This document shows, in pieces, positions 1 through 5,513 of a DNA stretch of 9,769 nt (the first letter of the stretch is position 1; every line of letters begins with the position of its first letter). Position numbers and translations under genes: made by a program. Source of the stretch: Spirochaetales bacterium (lineage in GTDB: Bacteria > Spirochaetota > Spirochaetia > B11-G9); the NCBI GenBank assembly GCA_027077185.1, contig JALTGJ010000262.1, positions 1 to 9,769 on the forward strand, read 5' to 3'. Under the pieces are notes generated by a model, which saw only the letters and a program-made list of their open reading frames with translations, was not told where the DNA came from and made no database searches.

Positions 1-273
1 GTCTATTACATAAAGAATAAGGTCTGCATCTTCCAGTGCAGATACAGATACTGTCTTAAGCTGAAGGTTAAGTTTTTTATCTGATAAATGGTAACCCGGG
101 GTATCCAGAAATACAAGCTGTCCTCTGGTTTCTGTGAGTATGCCTCTGACTTTATTTCTTGTTGTCTGGGGCGAAGGTGCTACAATTGATATTTTATGAC
201 CGCAAAGTTCGTTCATAAGGGTGCTTTTCCCTGCAGAGGGTCTGCCTATAAGTGTAATAAATGATGATTTCAT
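1..273 (-). CDS. era: GTPase Era, N-terminal 91 residues (cut by window edge)
   Basis: Era is an essential GTPase that binds 16S rRNA and helps mature the small ribosomal subunit. The ORF is open from an ATG at 273-271 to the window edge, so only the first part of the G domain is present. Visible motifs: the P-loop GRPSAGKST (residues 10-18), the Era-type G2 region with QTTRNKVRGI (about 45-54) and G3 DTPG (66-69), followed by the ALEDADLILYVID strand. The spacing and the SPQTTRNKVRGI signature are specific to Era rather than Der or other TrmE-Era-family GTPases. The usual P-loop PNVGKST reads PSAGKST here; the Lys and Ser/Thr that hold nucleotide and Mg are kept. No good Shine-Dalgarno sequence is seen before the ATG, and no other in-frame ATG or GTG was found upstream. 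The C-terminal KH RNA-binding domain lies outside the window. It is divergently transcribed from clpP. Confidence 0.93.
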   Translation of the reverse strand, partial: MKSSFITLIGRPSAGKSTLMNELCGHKISIVAPSPQTTRNKVRGILTETRGQLVFLDTPGYHLSDKKLNLQLKTVSVSALEDADLILYVID

Positions 274-401
274 AGTGGGTATTCTAATCTTTAAAGAGGA
301 TATTTCAAGTACTTTACATACTGTTCTTTCCTTTCTTTAAATTAATTTGTATACTTCAGTCTGAATATTTGCAAATCAATAGAAGTATGGAGTATTTAGA
401 T

Positions 402-998
402 ATGATGGAAGAAGATGATGATGACAAAAGGGAGAAAAAAGAAGAAGGTGGAGGGCATGATCTTTCTGAAAAAATGATGGAAACCCGGACTATTATTCTT
501 TCAGGGGAAGTCGATAAGGATTTAGCAGAAAAAGTTGTAACCCAATTGCTGCTTCTGGAAGCTGCAGGGGATGATCCTATTAAAGTATTTATAGATTCCC
601 CCGGAGGAGATGTTGATGCCGGGTATGCTATTTTTGATATGATACGGTTTGTAAAACCGGATGTGTATACCATTGGAATGGGGCTTGTTGCAAGCGCAGG
701 GGCACTTATTCTTCTTGCTGCACCTAAAGAACATAGACTTGGATTTCCCAATTCCCACTATCTTATCCATCAACCTCTTAGTGGTATTAGAGGGGTTGCA
801 ACAGAGATAGAGATTCATGCAAAAGAACTTGAAAAGCTTAGATTAAAACTAAATCTCTTAATAAGTGAAGAGACTGGTCAGGATATTACCAAGGTAGGAA
901 AAGATACTGACAGAGATTTCTGGATGAATGCAGACGAATCAAAGGAATATGGTTTAATTTCTAAAATTATAACTAAAAGAGAAGAATTAGAAGTATAA
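402..998 (+). CDS. clpP: ATP-dependent Clp protease proteolytic subunit ClpP, with acidic N-terminus
   Basis: This is a serine peptidase of the Clp family, a cytoplasmic barrel that degrades proteins fed in by ClpX or ClpA/C-type ATPases. From the ATG at 402 it has 198 residues, usual for the family. The catalytic triad is complete: Ser98 in GLVASAGA, His123 in YLIHQPLSG and Asp168 in KDTDRD. The oxyanion/substrate segment FIDSPGGDVDAGYAIFDMI is also present. Residues 3-15 are almost all charged (EEDDDDKREKKEE) and precede the conserved start of the fold near METRTIILSGEV, where many ClpPs have a short propeptide. Start choice: GGAG at 389-392 sits 9 bases before ATG 402. ATG 387 and TTG 369 are in frame and would add 5 or 11 residues, but lack a well-placed ribosome site. 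A possible -10 (TATACT, 350-355) has no good -35. No Clp ATPase gene is adjacent. An EEP gene follows after 38 bases. Confidence 0.93.
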   Translation: MMEEDDDDKREKKEEGGGHDLSEKMMETRTIILSGEVDKDLAEKVVTQLLLLEAAGDDPIKVFIDSPGGDVDAGYAIFDMIRFVKPDVYTIGMGLVASAGALILLAAPKEHRLGFPNSHYLIHQPLSGIRGVATEIEIHAKELEKLRLKLNLLISEETGQDITKVGKDTDRDFWMNADESKEYGLISKIITKREELEV

Positions 999-1036
999 GC
1001 TGAAGCAGAATTGCCCTTTGACTCATACTATATTGT

Positions 1037-2128
1037 ATGAAACTAAATAAAGTATCAGGTCAGAGGGTAATTTTTTTAATAATGTCCATTCAGCTTCTTA
1101 TATTTATGTCCTGTACCCGTTGTGTTCTTCCAGGTTCAGATTTCTCTCAGAATGAAATTGTAATAATGTCGTATAATACGCAGAATGTTTTTGATGATGT
1201 TACAAATGGATCAGAATATCCTGAATTTAATCCATCAGTAAGTAGCTGGGGAACAGGAGAATACAATACCAGATTATCTAATCTTGCAGAAGTTATTAAA
1301 CGTTCCTGTGCCCGGGGGCCGGATCTTATTGCTCTTCAGGAAATAGAAAATCAGCATGTGCTTGAAGATCTTGTAGAAAAATACTTAAAGGGAATGGGAT
1401 ATAAATATATTGTTGTAACAGATACACCCGGTTCAGCTATTCAATTGGGAATTATAAGTAGATTTGAACTTGATAAAATTGTAGTTCATGAAATATATAT
1501 GGATGGAAAAATTATAGGAAGGCCTGTTCTGGAAGCCTCTGTTTTAACAGGAAAAAACAGCTTTTATATTTTAAATAATCATTGGAAATCTAAATTAGGT
1601 GGTCCTGAGGAAACAGAACCATACAGAATTGAAGCAGCCAGATTGCTCAGTCGGAGAATACTGGAATTGAAATTGGAAGATAAAAATGTAGAAATTATCG
1701 CTCTGGGTGATTTTAATGAAAACTGGGATGAACAACGTAGAATTAATTCAGCATATAATACTGCATTAATCCCTCTTGAAGATTGTTCTTCCGGTAATTC
1801 AATTGGAACAATATGTATTGGAGAAGGAAAAAATGATTTTCAGCTGGAAAAGAATCTGGATAACCTAATAGTATTCAGCCCCTGGAGGGGCTATGTTGAA
1901 AGAGCAGGATCCTATGAGTACAATAACGTTTGGGATACTATTGATAACGTAATGTTAACCTCATCTTTATTTGATAATATTAACCTTAAATACAAAAGTT
2001 TTAATGTTGTGGCAAATGATTTTATGCTTACATCCCAGGGGTATCCAAATAAATGGAAAACAAACACCGGTTATGGATATTCGGATCATCTTCCCATACT
2101 GCTTACTTTAGACCTTGTAAATAATTAA
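1037..2128 (+). CDS. Endonuclease/exonuclease/phosphatase (EEP) family lipoprotein, probable extracytoplasmic nuclease
   Basis: The 363-residue protein belongs to the Mg-dependent EEP (DNase I-like) superfamily. Family motifs run in order: SYNTQNVFDD (45-54; Asn47), DLIALQEIEN (96-105; metal-binding Glu102), NNHWKSKLGG (180-189; His182), IALGDFNENW (221-230; Asp225, Asn227), IDNVMLTSSLF (302-312) and YSDHLP (348-353; Asp350, His351). All catalytic positions look intact. NHWKSK.GG followed by an Arg-containing helix resembles the predicted extracellular nuclease branch more than exonuclease III, but the substrate (nucleic acid, lipid or phosphoester) cannot be read from sequence. The N-terminus has a basic region, a hydrophobic stretch (11-25) and Cys26 in LLIFMSC. 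This is a plausible spirochaete-type lipobox, so the protein is probably lipidated and surface or periplasmic. No clear Shine-Dalgarno precedes ATG 1037; ATG 1082 is possible but would drop the basic n-region. It lies 38 bases after clpP, possibly in the same transcript. Confidence 0.85.
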   Translation: MKLNKVSGQRVIFLIMSIQLLIFMSCTRCVLPGSDFSQNEIVIMSYNTQNVFDDVTNGSEYPEFNPSVSSWGTGEYNTRLSNLAEVIKRSCARGPDLIALQEIENQHVLEDLVEKYLKGMGYKYIVVTDTPGSAIQLGIISRFELDKIVVHEIYMDGKIIGRPVLEASVLTGKNSFYILNNHWKSKLGGPEETEPYRIEAARLLSRRILELKLEDKNVEIIALGDFNENWDEQRRINSAYNTALIPLEDCSSGNSIGTICIGEGKNDFQLEKNLDNLIVFSPWRGYVERAGSYEYNNVWDTIDNVMLTSSLFDNINLKYKSFNVVANDFMLTSQGYPNKWKTNTGYGYSDHLPILLTLDLVNN

Positions 2129-2787
2129 TTATTCTTAGTTTCGCGTTCTTTTGTAAAGTCTGTGTCCTTTGTTAAAACCTGGTAGAATAAATGTTCGAGT
2201 TCCAGTCCTATGTTGACATTCTGGATTACACAGCTATTTTCGCAGTGATATTTCTGACATTTTAATTCAACAGGTGCAAAATTAAGTATGCCTCTGATAC
2301 CTGTCGACACCATCATATCAAGAACACTTGAAGCTTCGTCCCCTGGTACTGCAATAATTCCAACTTTTATATCATTTTCAGTAACATAGTTTTCCAGCTT
2401 ATCCATTCCAAAAATAGGGATAGAGTTGCTCGTACTAATATTATCAGGTTCCAGGTCAAATCCTGCCACCAGATGAATATCATCAGATACAAAACCTGGA
2501 TAATTCATTAAAGCCTGTCCTATCCTCCCACAGCCTACAATTATAACATTCTGAGGTGTGCTTCGTCCAAGAATAATATCAAATTCTTCAACCAGCATAT
2601 CAATATTATAGCCACCCCGTTTATTACCTGAAAGATGAAGTGTTGAGAAATCCTTACGTACAAGTGCAGGTGTTACTCCGATTGCATCACCCAGATTATT
2701 GGAGAAGACTCTTTCGAATCCCAGGGATTTAAGTTTGTGAATTAACCGTTTATACTTTGTAAGTCTTAGAATGAATTCTTTGTTCAT
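2125..2787 (-). CDS. rex: Redox-sensing transcriptional repressor Rex
   Basis: Rex is a dimeric repressor with an N-terminal winged helix and a Rossmann domain. It binds DNA when NAD+ is high and releases it when NADH rises, controlling fermentation, hydrogenase and respiratory genes. The 220 residues match the family's length. VTPALVRKDFS (38-48) is the recognition-helix signature (normally aqVRKDLS), followed by a divergent wing, LSGNKRGGYNI. The dinucleotide site is GCGRIG (85-90), with AGFDLEP (108-114) ending the second strand. PGDEASSVLDMMVSTGIRGILNFAPVEL (148-175) is the diagnostic C-terminal block. Oddities: a Cys replaces the usual Ala in the glycine loop (Cys86), and three cysteines (177, 182, 186) lie in a stretch that seems about three residues longer than typical Rex. 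An AGAGAG six bases before the ATG is a modest ribosome site. The gene diverges from the hyd-like pair, a likely target, and its stop codon overlaps that of the convergent EEP gene. Confidence 0.92.
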   Translation of the reverse strand: MNKEFILRLTKYKRLIHKLKSLGFERVFSNNLGDAIGVTPALVRKDFSTLHLSGNKRGGYNIDMLVEEFDIILGRSTPQNVIIVGCGRIGQALMNYPGFVSDDIHLVAGFDLEPDNISTSNSIPIFGMDKLENYVTENDIKVGIIAVPGDEASSVLDMMVSTGIRGILNFAPVELKCQKYHCENSCVIQNVNIGLELEHLFYQVLTKDTDFTKERETKNN

Positions 2788-2834
2788 AGTTTACTCTCTA
2801 AATTAAAATTTGTGTATAAATACTTGATAATAAC

Positions 2835-2863
2835 ATTATATTGGGTATTAAACCATATGTAAA
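2835..2863 (-). promoter_or_regulatory. Sigma-70-type promoter for rex
   Basis: Read on the minus strand, TTTACA (2863-2858, five of six consensus bases) is followed by a 17-base spacer and a perfect TATAAT (2840-2835). Transcription would start near 2828, leaving a leader of roughly 40 bases before the rex ATG. The -35 abuts the palindrome at 2862-2876, a suitable place for an operator. The promoter is inferred from sequence only. Confidence 0.6.
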
Positions 2864-2876
2864 TACAATTTGTATT
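2862..2876. promoter_or_regulatory. Palindrome at the rex -35, candidate operator
   Basis: AATACAA T TTGTATT is a perfect inverted repeat with seven-base arms around one central base. An overlapping dyad, ACAATT-6-AATTGT, spans 2865-2882. It touches the outer edge of the rex -35 and lies about 36 bases upstream of the opposing promoter candidate, so a bound protein could affect both directions. It does not match the usual Rex operator (TTGTGAA-4-TTCACAA); its TTGT and ACAA halves face the opposite way. The cognate regulator is therefore unknown, and chance is possible in such AT-rich DNA. Confidence 0.35.
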
Positions 2877-2911
2877 AATTGTTCAATTTTGAGCTGATTT
2901 TTAATTGTATA

Positions 2912-2940
2912 TTGATATTCTCTGTACAATAAAAAATAAT
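2912..2940 (+). promoter_or_regulatory. Candidate promoter for the nuoE-nuoF (hydC-hydB) pair
   Basis: TTGATA (2912-2917) and AATAAT (2935-2940) each match five of six sigma-70 consensus bases and are 17 bases apart. Transcription would start near 2947 and give an untranslated leader of about 147 bases. Weaker alternatives nearer the gene are TTGCTT/TAAAGT (3032-3060) and TTGATT/TAGTAT (3043-3070). The region is AT-rich, so chance matches are expected. Confidence 0.4.
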
Positions 2941-2962
2941 ACTCAAAGGATAAGGGTAATAA

Positions 2963-2979
2963 TTGTTGATTATTCAAAG
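2963..2979. promoter_or_regulatory. Imperfect Rex-operator-like dyad downstream of the hyd promoter
   Basis: TTGTTGATTATTCAAAG has the outline of a Rex site, with TTGT at one end and the inner dyad TTGA-4-TCAA. The right half departs from the expected ACAA end. It would lie just downstream of the predicted start, where a bound repressor could block transcription. The case rests mainly on context, with rex divergent and NADH-linked genes downstream. It also overlaps another dyad, AATAAT-5-ATTATT (2958-2974). Confidence 0.25.
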
Positions 2980-3022
2980 CGAAATATTATATCTTATCAA
3001 AATAAATGTCAAATTTTTATAA

Positions 3023-3057
3023 TTAACTTATTTGCTTTTAGATTGATTTTAAGTTAA
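3023..3057. repeat. Inverted repeat in the hyd leader
   Basis: TTAACTTA (3023-3030) and TAAGTTAA (3050-3057) are perfect eight-base complements separated by 19 bases, ending 27 bases before the strong ribosome site of the next gene. They could form a weak AU-rich leader stem or be half-sites for a protein. There is no following T-run, so this is not an intrinsic terminator. Confidence 0.35.
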
Positions 3058-3084
3058 AGTCATTTAGTATTTGAGTATTACAAT

Positions 3085-3090
3085 GGAGGT
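3085..3090 (+). promoter_or_regulatory. Strong ribosome binding site of the nuoE/hydC-like gene
   Basis: GGAGGT lies three bases before the ATG at 3094. It fixes the start and is among the best Shine-Dalgarno matches in the window, suggesting efficient translation. Confidence 0.75.
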
Positions 3091-3093
3091 TTC

Positions 3094-3576
3094 ATGTCTG
3101 TTACTAATGTCGAAGAGATAAAATTTTCCAATGAGCTGATTTCCTTTATTAGCGAATGGAAGAATCAACCTGGGAACTTAATAATGGTTCTGCATAGGGT
3201 TCAGGAAGAATTCTCATACATACCCAGAGCAGCAGCAAAAAAAGTATCTGAAATGCTGGGTGTTTCTCTCTCAAAAATATATGGAGTAATTACTTTCTAT
3301 CATTACTTTAAACTTGAAAAACCCGGTAAACATAACATACAGGTTTGTATGGGCACAGCCTGCTATCTGAAGGGTGGTGAAGATCTTATAGATGAATTGG
3401 AAAATGTTCTTGGTATAGGCGTTAATCAGGTAACTGAGGATGGCAAATTTTCTATTGAAGCTGTTCGCTGTGTAGGTTGTTGCGGCCTGGCTCCTGTTGT
3501 TGTTATAGGTGGAAAAGTTTTTGGAAAACTTACCAAAAAGAAACTTCCTGAAGTTCTGGCGAATTTCGAGGACTAG
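3094..3576 (+). CDS. nuoE (hydC-like): NuoE/HydC-type [2Fe-2S] thioredoxin-like subunit of an NAD(H)-linked oxidoreductase
   Basis: This 160-residue protein is of the 24-kDa NuoE family, which includes HydC of trimeric bifurcating hydrogenases. It is cytoplasmic and passes electrons between the FMN subunit and its partners. The N-terminal helical part holds the family block LHRVQEEFSYIPRAA (33-47) and KIYGVITFYHYF (61-72). The four [2Fe-2S] ligands are all present: Cys85 and Cys90 (CMGTAC), and Cys126 and Cys130 (CVGCC). Cys129 is an extra neighbour where Ala is common. It is followed two bases later by the NuoF/HydB-like gene, so the two are surely co-translated. None of the other complex I subunits are near, and the partner has HydB architecture, so a soluble hydrogenase or dehydrogenase role is favoured over respiratory complex I. 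Confidence 0.9.
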   Translation: MSVTNVEEIKFSNELISFISEWKNQPGNLIMVLHRVQEEFSYIPRAAAKKVSEMLGVSLSKIYGVITFYHYFKLEKPGKHNIQVCMGTACYLKGGEDLIDELENVLGIGVNQVTEDGKFSIEAVRCVGCCGLAPVVVIGGKVFGKLTKKKLPEVLANFED

Positions 3577-3578
3577 AA

Positions 3579-5459
3579 ATGGAGAATGAAAAGATGTCGA
3601 AATTGAATCGTGATGAGTTAAAATTATTCAGAGAAGATAAAAAAGATACATTTATTTCCGGATTAAAAAGCGGGAAAACCCAGATTCTTATAGGTGTAGG
3701 GACCTGTGGCGTAGCTGCAGGAGCAAGGGAAACAGAGAAGGCCTTTAATGATGAAATACTAAAACAGGATATAGCCGGGACCACAATTGTTTCTGAGACT
3801 GGCTGTATGGGGCTCTGCTATTCAGAACCCACTGTAGAAGTAAAAGTTCCCGGTATGCCTTCCGTTATCTATGGAGATGTAGATGAGAAAGCTGCAAGAG
3901 AAATAGTAAAAAAGCATATTCAGGAAAAAACTATTGTTGACAGTCATGTTTATGCCAGGCCTGCATCGGATATTATTTATGAAACGGAAGAAGATACCTC
4001 ATATAAACAGTTTCGAATAGTTTTGAGAAACTGTGGTGTTATTGATCCTGAAAAAATAAATGAATATATAGCAAGAGATGGTTATAAGGCATTGGAAAGG
4101 GCCATCTTTGAGATGACTGGCGATGATATTATTAATGAACTTAAGGTTTCCGGGCTTAGGGGGCGGGGTGGAGCCGGTTTCCCTACCTGGATGAAATGGA
4201 ATTTTACAAAACAGGTTGATAATGATTCAAAATATATTGTTTGTAATGCAGATGAAGGTGATCCTGGTGCTTATATGGACCGAAGTACTCTCGAAGGGGA
4301 TCCTCATTCAATTTTAGAGGCAATGACGATTGCCGGTTATTGTATTAATGCAAATAAGGGATACATTTACATTCGTGCAGAATATCCTCTTGCAATTGAA
4401 AGACTAAAAATTGCTATGAAGCAGTCCAGGGAACTGGGGCTATTAGGGAATAATATTTTAGGCAGTGATTTTAATTTTGACATAGAAATAAGATTGGGAG
4501 CCGGTGCTTTTGTCTGTGGTGAAGAAACAGCCCTTTTGGAATCTATCGAAGGTGAAAGGGGTATGCCTAATCCCAGACCTCCATTTCCGGCTGTAAAGGG
4601 TGTATGGGGTGATCCTACTATTATTAACAATGTAGAAACCTGGGCTAGTATCCCTGTTATTATAAACAAGGGCGGTGAATGGTTTTCCTCAATTGGAACA
4701 GAGGATACCAAAGGTACCAAGGTATTTGCTTTAACAGGAAAAATAAAAAATTCCGGTTTGGTTGAAGTTCCTATGGGTACAACCCTTAGGGAAATTATCT
4801 ATGATATAGGTGGTGGTATTCCGAATGGAAGAGCATTTAAAGCAGTCCAGACTGGTGGTCCCTCGGGTGGAGTTATTACCAAAGAATATCTGGATACACC
4901 AATAGATTATAAGAGTCTTCAGGAACTTGGTTCCATTATGGGTTCCGGTGGAATGATTGTTCTTAGTGAAGATGATTGTGTTGTGGATGTTGCAAAATTT
5001 TATCTTGGATTTACTATTGATGAGTCCTGTGGAAAATGTTCTCCCTGCCGTGTTGGAGGAAGAGCACTTTATAATATTCTTGAAAAGATTATCCGAGGGG
5101 AAGGGGAGCCTGAGGATCTGGATAGAATGCGTACAATTGGTGCAACAATGCAGAAGGCCTCTCTTTGCGGTCTGGGACAGACATCGCCAAATCCCATCCT
5201 TTCCACACTGCGTTATTTTGAAGATGAATATTTAGCACATATTAGTGATAAAAAATGCCCTGCAAAAAAATGTAAGCCATTAATTACATTTGAAGTTAAA
5301 CCGGATGCATGTACCGGCTGTACTCTGTGTGCAAGGAAGTGCCCTGTTAATACAATTTCCGGTGAACGTAAACAGGTTCATTTTATAAATCAGGATGCAT
5401 GTATAAAATGCGGTGAATGTTTTAACGTATGTAATTTCGATGCAATTTTAATTAAATAA
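3579..5459 (+). CDS. nuoF (hydB-like): NuoF/HydB-type NADH-binding FMN iron-sulfur subunit of an electron-bifurcating type complex
   Basis: The 626 residues have the full HydB layout. A thioredoxin-like ferredoxin domain comes first (about 35-115; Cys43, Cys76, Cys80). The NADH/FMN domain has GRGGAGFPTWMKW (195-207), CNADEGDPGAYMDR (222-235) and GAGAFVCGEETALL (307-320). An SLBB segment (about 395-430) follows, then the 4Fe-4S site CGKCSPC (Cys484, 487, 490) with Cys530. His554, Cys560 and Cys565 resemble the conserved zinc site of HydB. Two ferredoxin clusters close the protein (Cys578, 581, 584, 588 and 608, 611, 614, 618). It oxidises or reduces NAD(H) at FMN and exchanges electrons with ferredoxin and a catalytic partner. 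GAGGA at 3568-3572 supports ATG 3579. Only three cysteines are obvious in the first domain, so that cluster is uncertain. No hydA or other catalytic gene follows; phoH does. The exact complex (hydrogenase, formate dehydrogenase or other) is therefore unresolved. Confidence 0.9.
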   Translation: MENEKMSKLNRDELKLFREDKKDTFISGLKSGKTQILIGVGTCGVAAGARETEKAFNDEILKQDIAGTTIVSETGCMGLCYSEPTVEVKVPGMPSVIYGDVDEKAAREIVKKHIQEKTIVDSHVYARPASDIIYETEEDTSYKQFRIVLRNCGVIDPEKINEYIARDGYKALERAIFEMTGDDIINELKVSGLRGRGGAGFPTWMKWNFTKQVDNDSKYIVCNADEGDPGAYMDRSTLEGDPHSILEAMTIAGYCINANKGYIYIRAEYPLAIERLKIAMKQSRELGLLGNNILGSDFNFDIEIRLGAGAFVCGEETALLESIEGERGMPNPRPPFPAVKGVWGDPTIINNVETWASIPVIINKGGEWFSSIGTEDTKGTKVFALTGKIKNSGLVEVPMGTTLREIIYDIGGGIPNGRAFKAVQTGGPSGGVITKEYLDTPIDYKSLQELGSIMGSGGMIVLSEDDCVVDVAKFYLGFTIDESCGKCSPCRVGGRALYNILEKIIRGEGEPEDLDRMRTIGATMQKASLCGLGQTSPNPILSTLRYFEDEYLAHISDKKCPAKKCKPLITFEVKPDACTGCTLCARKCPVNTISGERKQVHFINQDACIKCGECFNVCNFDAILIK

Positions 5460-5467
5460 AACCGTAG

Positions 5468-5489
5468 GGGTGCACCTATGTGTGCATCC
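5468..5489. repeat. REP-like hairpin between the hydB-like gene and phoH
   Basis: GGGTGCAC (5468-5475) pairs with GTGCATCC (5482-5489) around a six-base loop, with one G-T wobble. With the preceding ACCGTAG it looks like the dispersed GTAGGGG-stem palindromes seen in several bacterial genomes, but copies elsewhere cannot be checked here. No T-run follows, so it is not a classic terminator; it could stabilise the upstream mRNA end. A spurious ATG (5478) lies in the loop. Confidence 0.5.
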
Positions 5490-5500
5490 ATACTTGTAAA

Positions 5501-5506
5501 AAGGAG
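5501..5506 (+). promoter_or_regulatory. Ribosome binding site that sets the phoH start
   Basis: AAGGAG lies seven bases before ATG 5514 and decides against the in-frame upstream ATG at 5478, which has no such site and falls inside a hairpin loop. Confidence 0.8.
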
Positions 5507-5513
5507 TATCAGT

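Noticed and set aside
350..355. TATACT as a clpP -10, with its complement as an era promoter element
   Set aside because: It matches the -10 consensus well, but neither strand has a convincing -35 at the right distance. Not listed as a feature.
356..751. Minus-strand open frame opposite clpP
   Set aside because: It is antisense to a well-conserved gene, has no family resemblance and is rich in Ser from the complement of acidic codons; a shadow frame.
2120..2133. AT palindrome as a bidirectional terminator
   Set aside because: It is short and made only of A and T, with no GC stem and no T-run, so a stable terminator hairpin is unlikely.
4367..4720. Minus-strand open frame opposite the hydB-like gene
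   Set aside because: It is a shadow of the conserved NADH/FMN domain, with no recognisable protein features.
3094..5459. Respiratory complex I (nuo) locus
   Set aside because: Only E- and F-type subunits are present, the F-type has extra ferredoxin domains of HydB, and no membrane or other nuo subunits flank them.
5478..5513. Twelve-residue N-terminal extension of phoH from ATG 5478
   Set aside because: The ATG lies in a hairpin loop without a ribosome site, while AAGGAG is ideally placed for ATG 5514.
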